Assembly: GCA_945876155.1 (NCBI GenBank)
Contig: CAMCMW010000115.1
Location: 1 to 5,816, forward strand
From: an uncultured Ruminococcus sp.
GTDB taxonomy: Bacteria > Bacillota > Clostridia > Oscillospirales > Ruminococcaceae
Length of the DNA stretch: 5,816 nucleotides
Direction of reading: 5' to 3'
Each line of letters opens with the position of its first letter. Within the stretch, counting starts at the first letter, position 1. The position numbers and the translations under genes were made by a program. This document shows positions 5,244 through 5,816 of the stretch, one piece after another. The notes beneath the pieces were generated by a model. That model saw only the letters and a program-made list of their open reading frames with translations, had not been told where the DNA came from and made no database searches.

Positions 5244-5816
5244 ATGGACAGATTAAAGGGAAAAGTTGCAATCGTTACAGGTTCAACCAGCGGAATTGGT
5301 ATCGGCATCGCTAAGTTATTTGCTGCTGAGGGCGCAAAGGTTGTAATCTGCGGACGCCGTGAAGAAAAAGGACAGGCTGTTGTTGACGAAATCAAGAAAG
5401 ACGGCGGCGAGGCATCTTACCACTTTATGGACATCACTGTTACAGAAAGCATCGAAAAGCTTTTTGCAGATACAGCTGAAAAATACGGCAAAATTGACAT
5501 TCTGGTAAACAATGCCGCAAACGTTGCTTTAAAAGACGGCCGTGTGGACGAGCTGACACTTGAAATGTGGGACAGCATTTTCCAGAGTGACCTGCGTGGT
5601 ACTTTCTACGCTACAAAGTGCGTGCTGCCTTATCTGACAAAGAACGAAAACGGCGGTTCTATCATCAACATCGGTTCTATGGCATCATGCAGCGGTGACA
5701 TCAGCTCAACAGCTTATGCCTGCGCAAAAGCCGGAGTTGACCTGCTTACCCAGTCAACAGCTTTACAGTACGGCAAGCAGAATGTACGCTGCAACTGCGT
5801 AAGACCGGGTCTTATC
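5244..5816 (+). CDS. Short-chain dehydrogenase/reductase (SDR), N-terminal part (cut by right edge)
   Basis: The visible 191 residues are most of a classical SDR, which usually has about 250. The start at 5244 is fixed by CAGGAGG eight bases upstream. The Rossmann cofactor motif is TGSTSGIG at 12-19. GRR at 37-39, at the end of the second beta strand where NAD-specific enzymes usually have Asp, suggests NADP(H). FMDIT at 61-65 contacts the adenine side, and NNAA at 89-92 stands for the usual NNAG. The catalytic residues are Ser145, Tyr158 and Lys162 (YACAK), and the RPG motif is at 187-189. The residue that is normally the catalytic Asn, in the vNl-G-F stretch, is Asp116 here (SDLRGTF). The enzyme is a soluble oxidoreductase acting on a hydroxyl/carbonyl substrate that cannot be named; the family includes ketoacyl-ACP, sugar and steroid reductases. 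It is transcribed divergently from the nfeD operon by its own strong promoter. Confidence 0.93.
   Translation, partial: MDRLKGKVAIVTGSTSGIGIGIAKLFAAEGAKVVICGRREEKGQAVVDEIKKDGGEASYHFMDITVTESIEKLFADTAEKYGKIDILVNNAANVALKDGRVDELTLEMWDSIFQSDLRGTFYATKCVLPYLTKNENGGSIINIGSMASCSGDISSTAYACAKAGVDLLTQSTALQYGKQNVRCNCVRPGLI

Noticed and set aside
1..5816. Defence system, CRISPR array, mobile element or prophage content
   Set aside because: No direct-repeat/spacer array, transposase, integrase, nuclease or terminal inverted repeats were seen; all recognisable genes are envelope, scaffold or metabolic functions.

Overview
The window looks like a chromosomal segment from a low-to-moderate-GC Firmicute, most likely a clostridial gut-type bacterium of the Ruminococcus/Oscillospiraceae or Lachnospiraceae kind. 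The reasons are the strong AGGAGG-type ribosome binding sites, sigma-A-like promoters, AT-rich spacers, and the MBOAT + DHHW + FkbH-like cassette typical of those groups. Genus is an inference from protein style and was not tested. I saw no RNA genes, insertion sequences, CRISPR arrays or phage genes.

Region 1 (1-3211, minus strand) is a tightly packed three-gene operon read from right to left: an MBOAT membrane O-acyltransferase (1808-3211), a membrane-anchored DHHW-family SGNH-like protein (395-1792), and the first 127 residues of an FkbH-like protein (1-382, running off the left edge). Gaps are 12 and 15 nt, and ribosome binding sites touch or overlap the preceding stop codons. The likely joint role is acylation of an exported polysaccharide or envelope polymer: the MBOAT protein passes an acyl group across the membrane, the DHHW protein acts on the outer face like AlgJ/AlgX, and the FkbH-like protein may supply or process the acyl group inside the cell. 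The last step is inference.

Region 2 (3212-3541) is a 330-bp AT-rich spacer with no gene. It holds the intrinsic terminator of the operon to its right, two candidate promoters for the acyltransferase operon, a possible opposing promoter, an 11-bp palindrome and a thrice-repeated octamer.

Region 3 (3542-4984, minus strand) is a two-gene operon: a short NfeD-type membrane protein with an OB fold, followed 15 nt later by an SPFH/band-7 (stomatin/QmcA-like) protein. This is a well-known pair thought to build membrane microdomain scaffolds. The SPFH protein carries five clear 11-residue coiled-coil repeats. The NfeD start is best placed at 4984, ten codons inside the longest reading frame. The promoter has A-tracts upstream and a 9-bp direct repeat flanking the -10 box.

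Region 4 (4985-5816, plus strand) is a divergent spacer with a perfect-consensus promoter (TTGACA-17-TATAAT) driving a short-chain dehydrogenase/reductase that is cut by the right edge. It keeps the Ser-Tyr-Lys catalytic set but has Asp where the classical family has Asn.

Nothing here is clearly a new system. The parts most worth following up are the FkbH-like gene in an envelope acylation operon and the repeat-flanked nfeD promoter.
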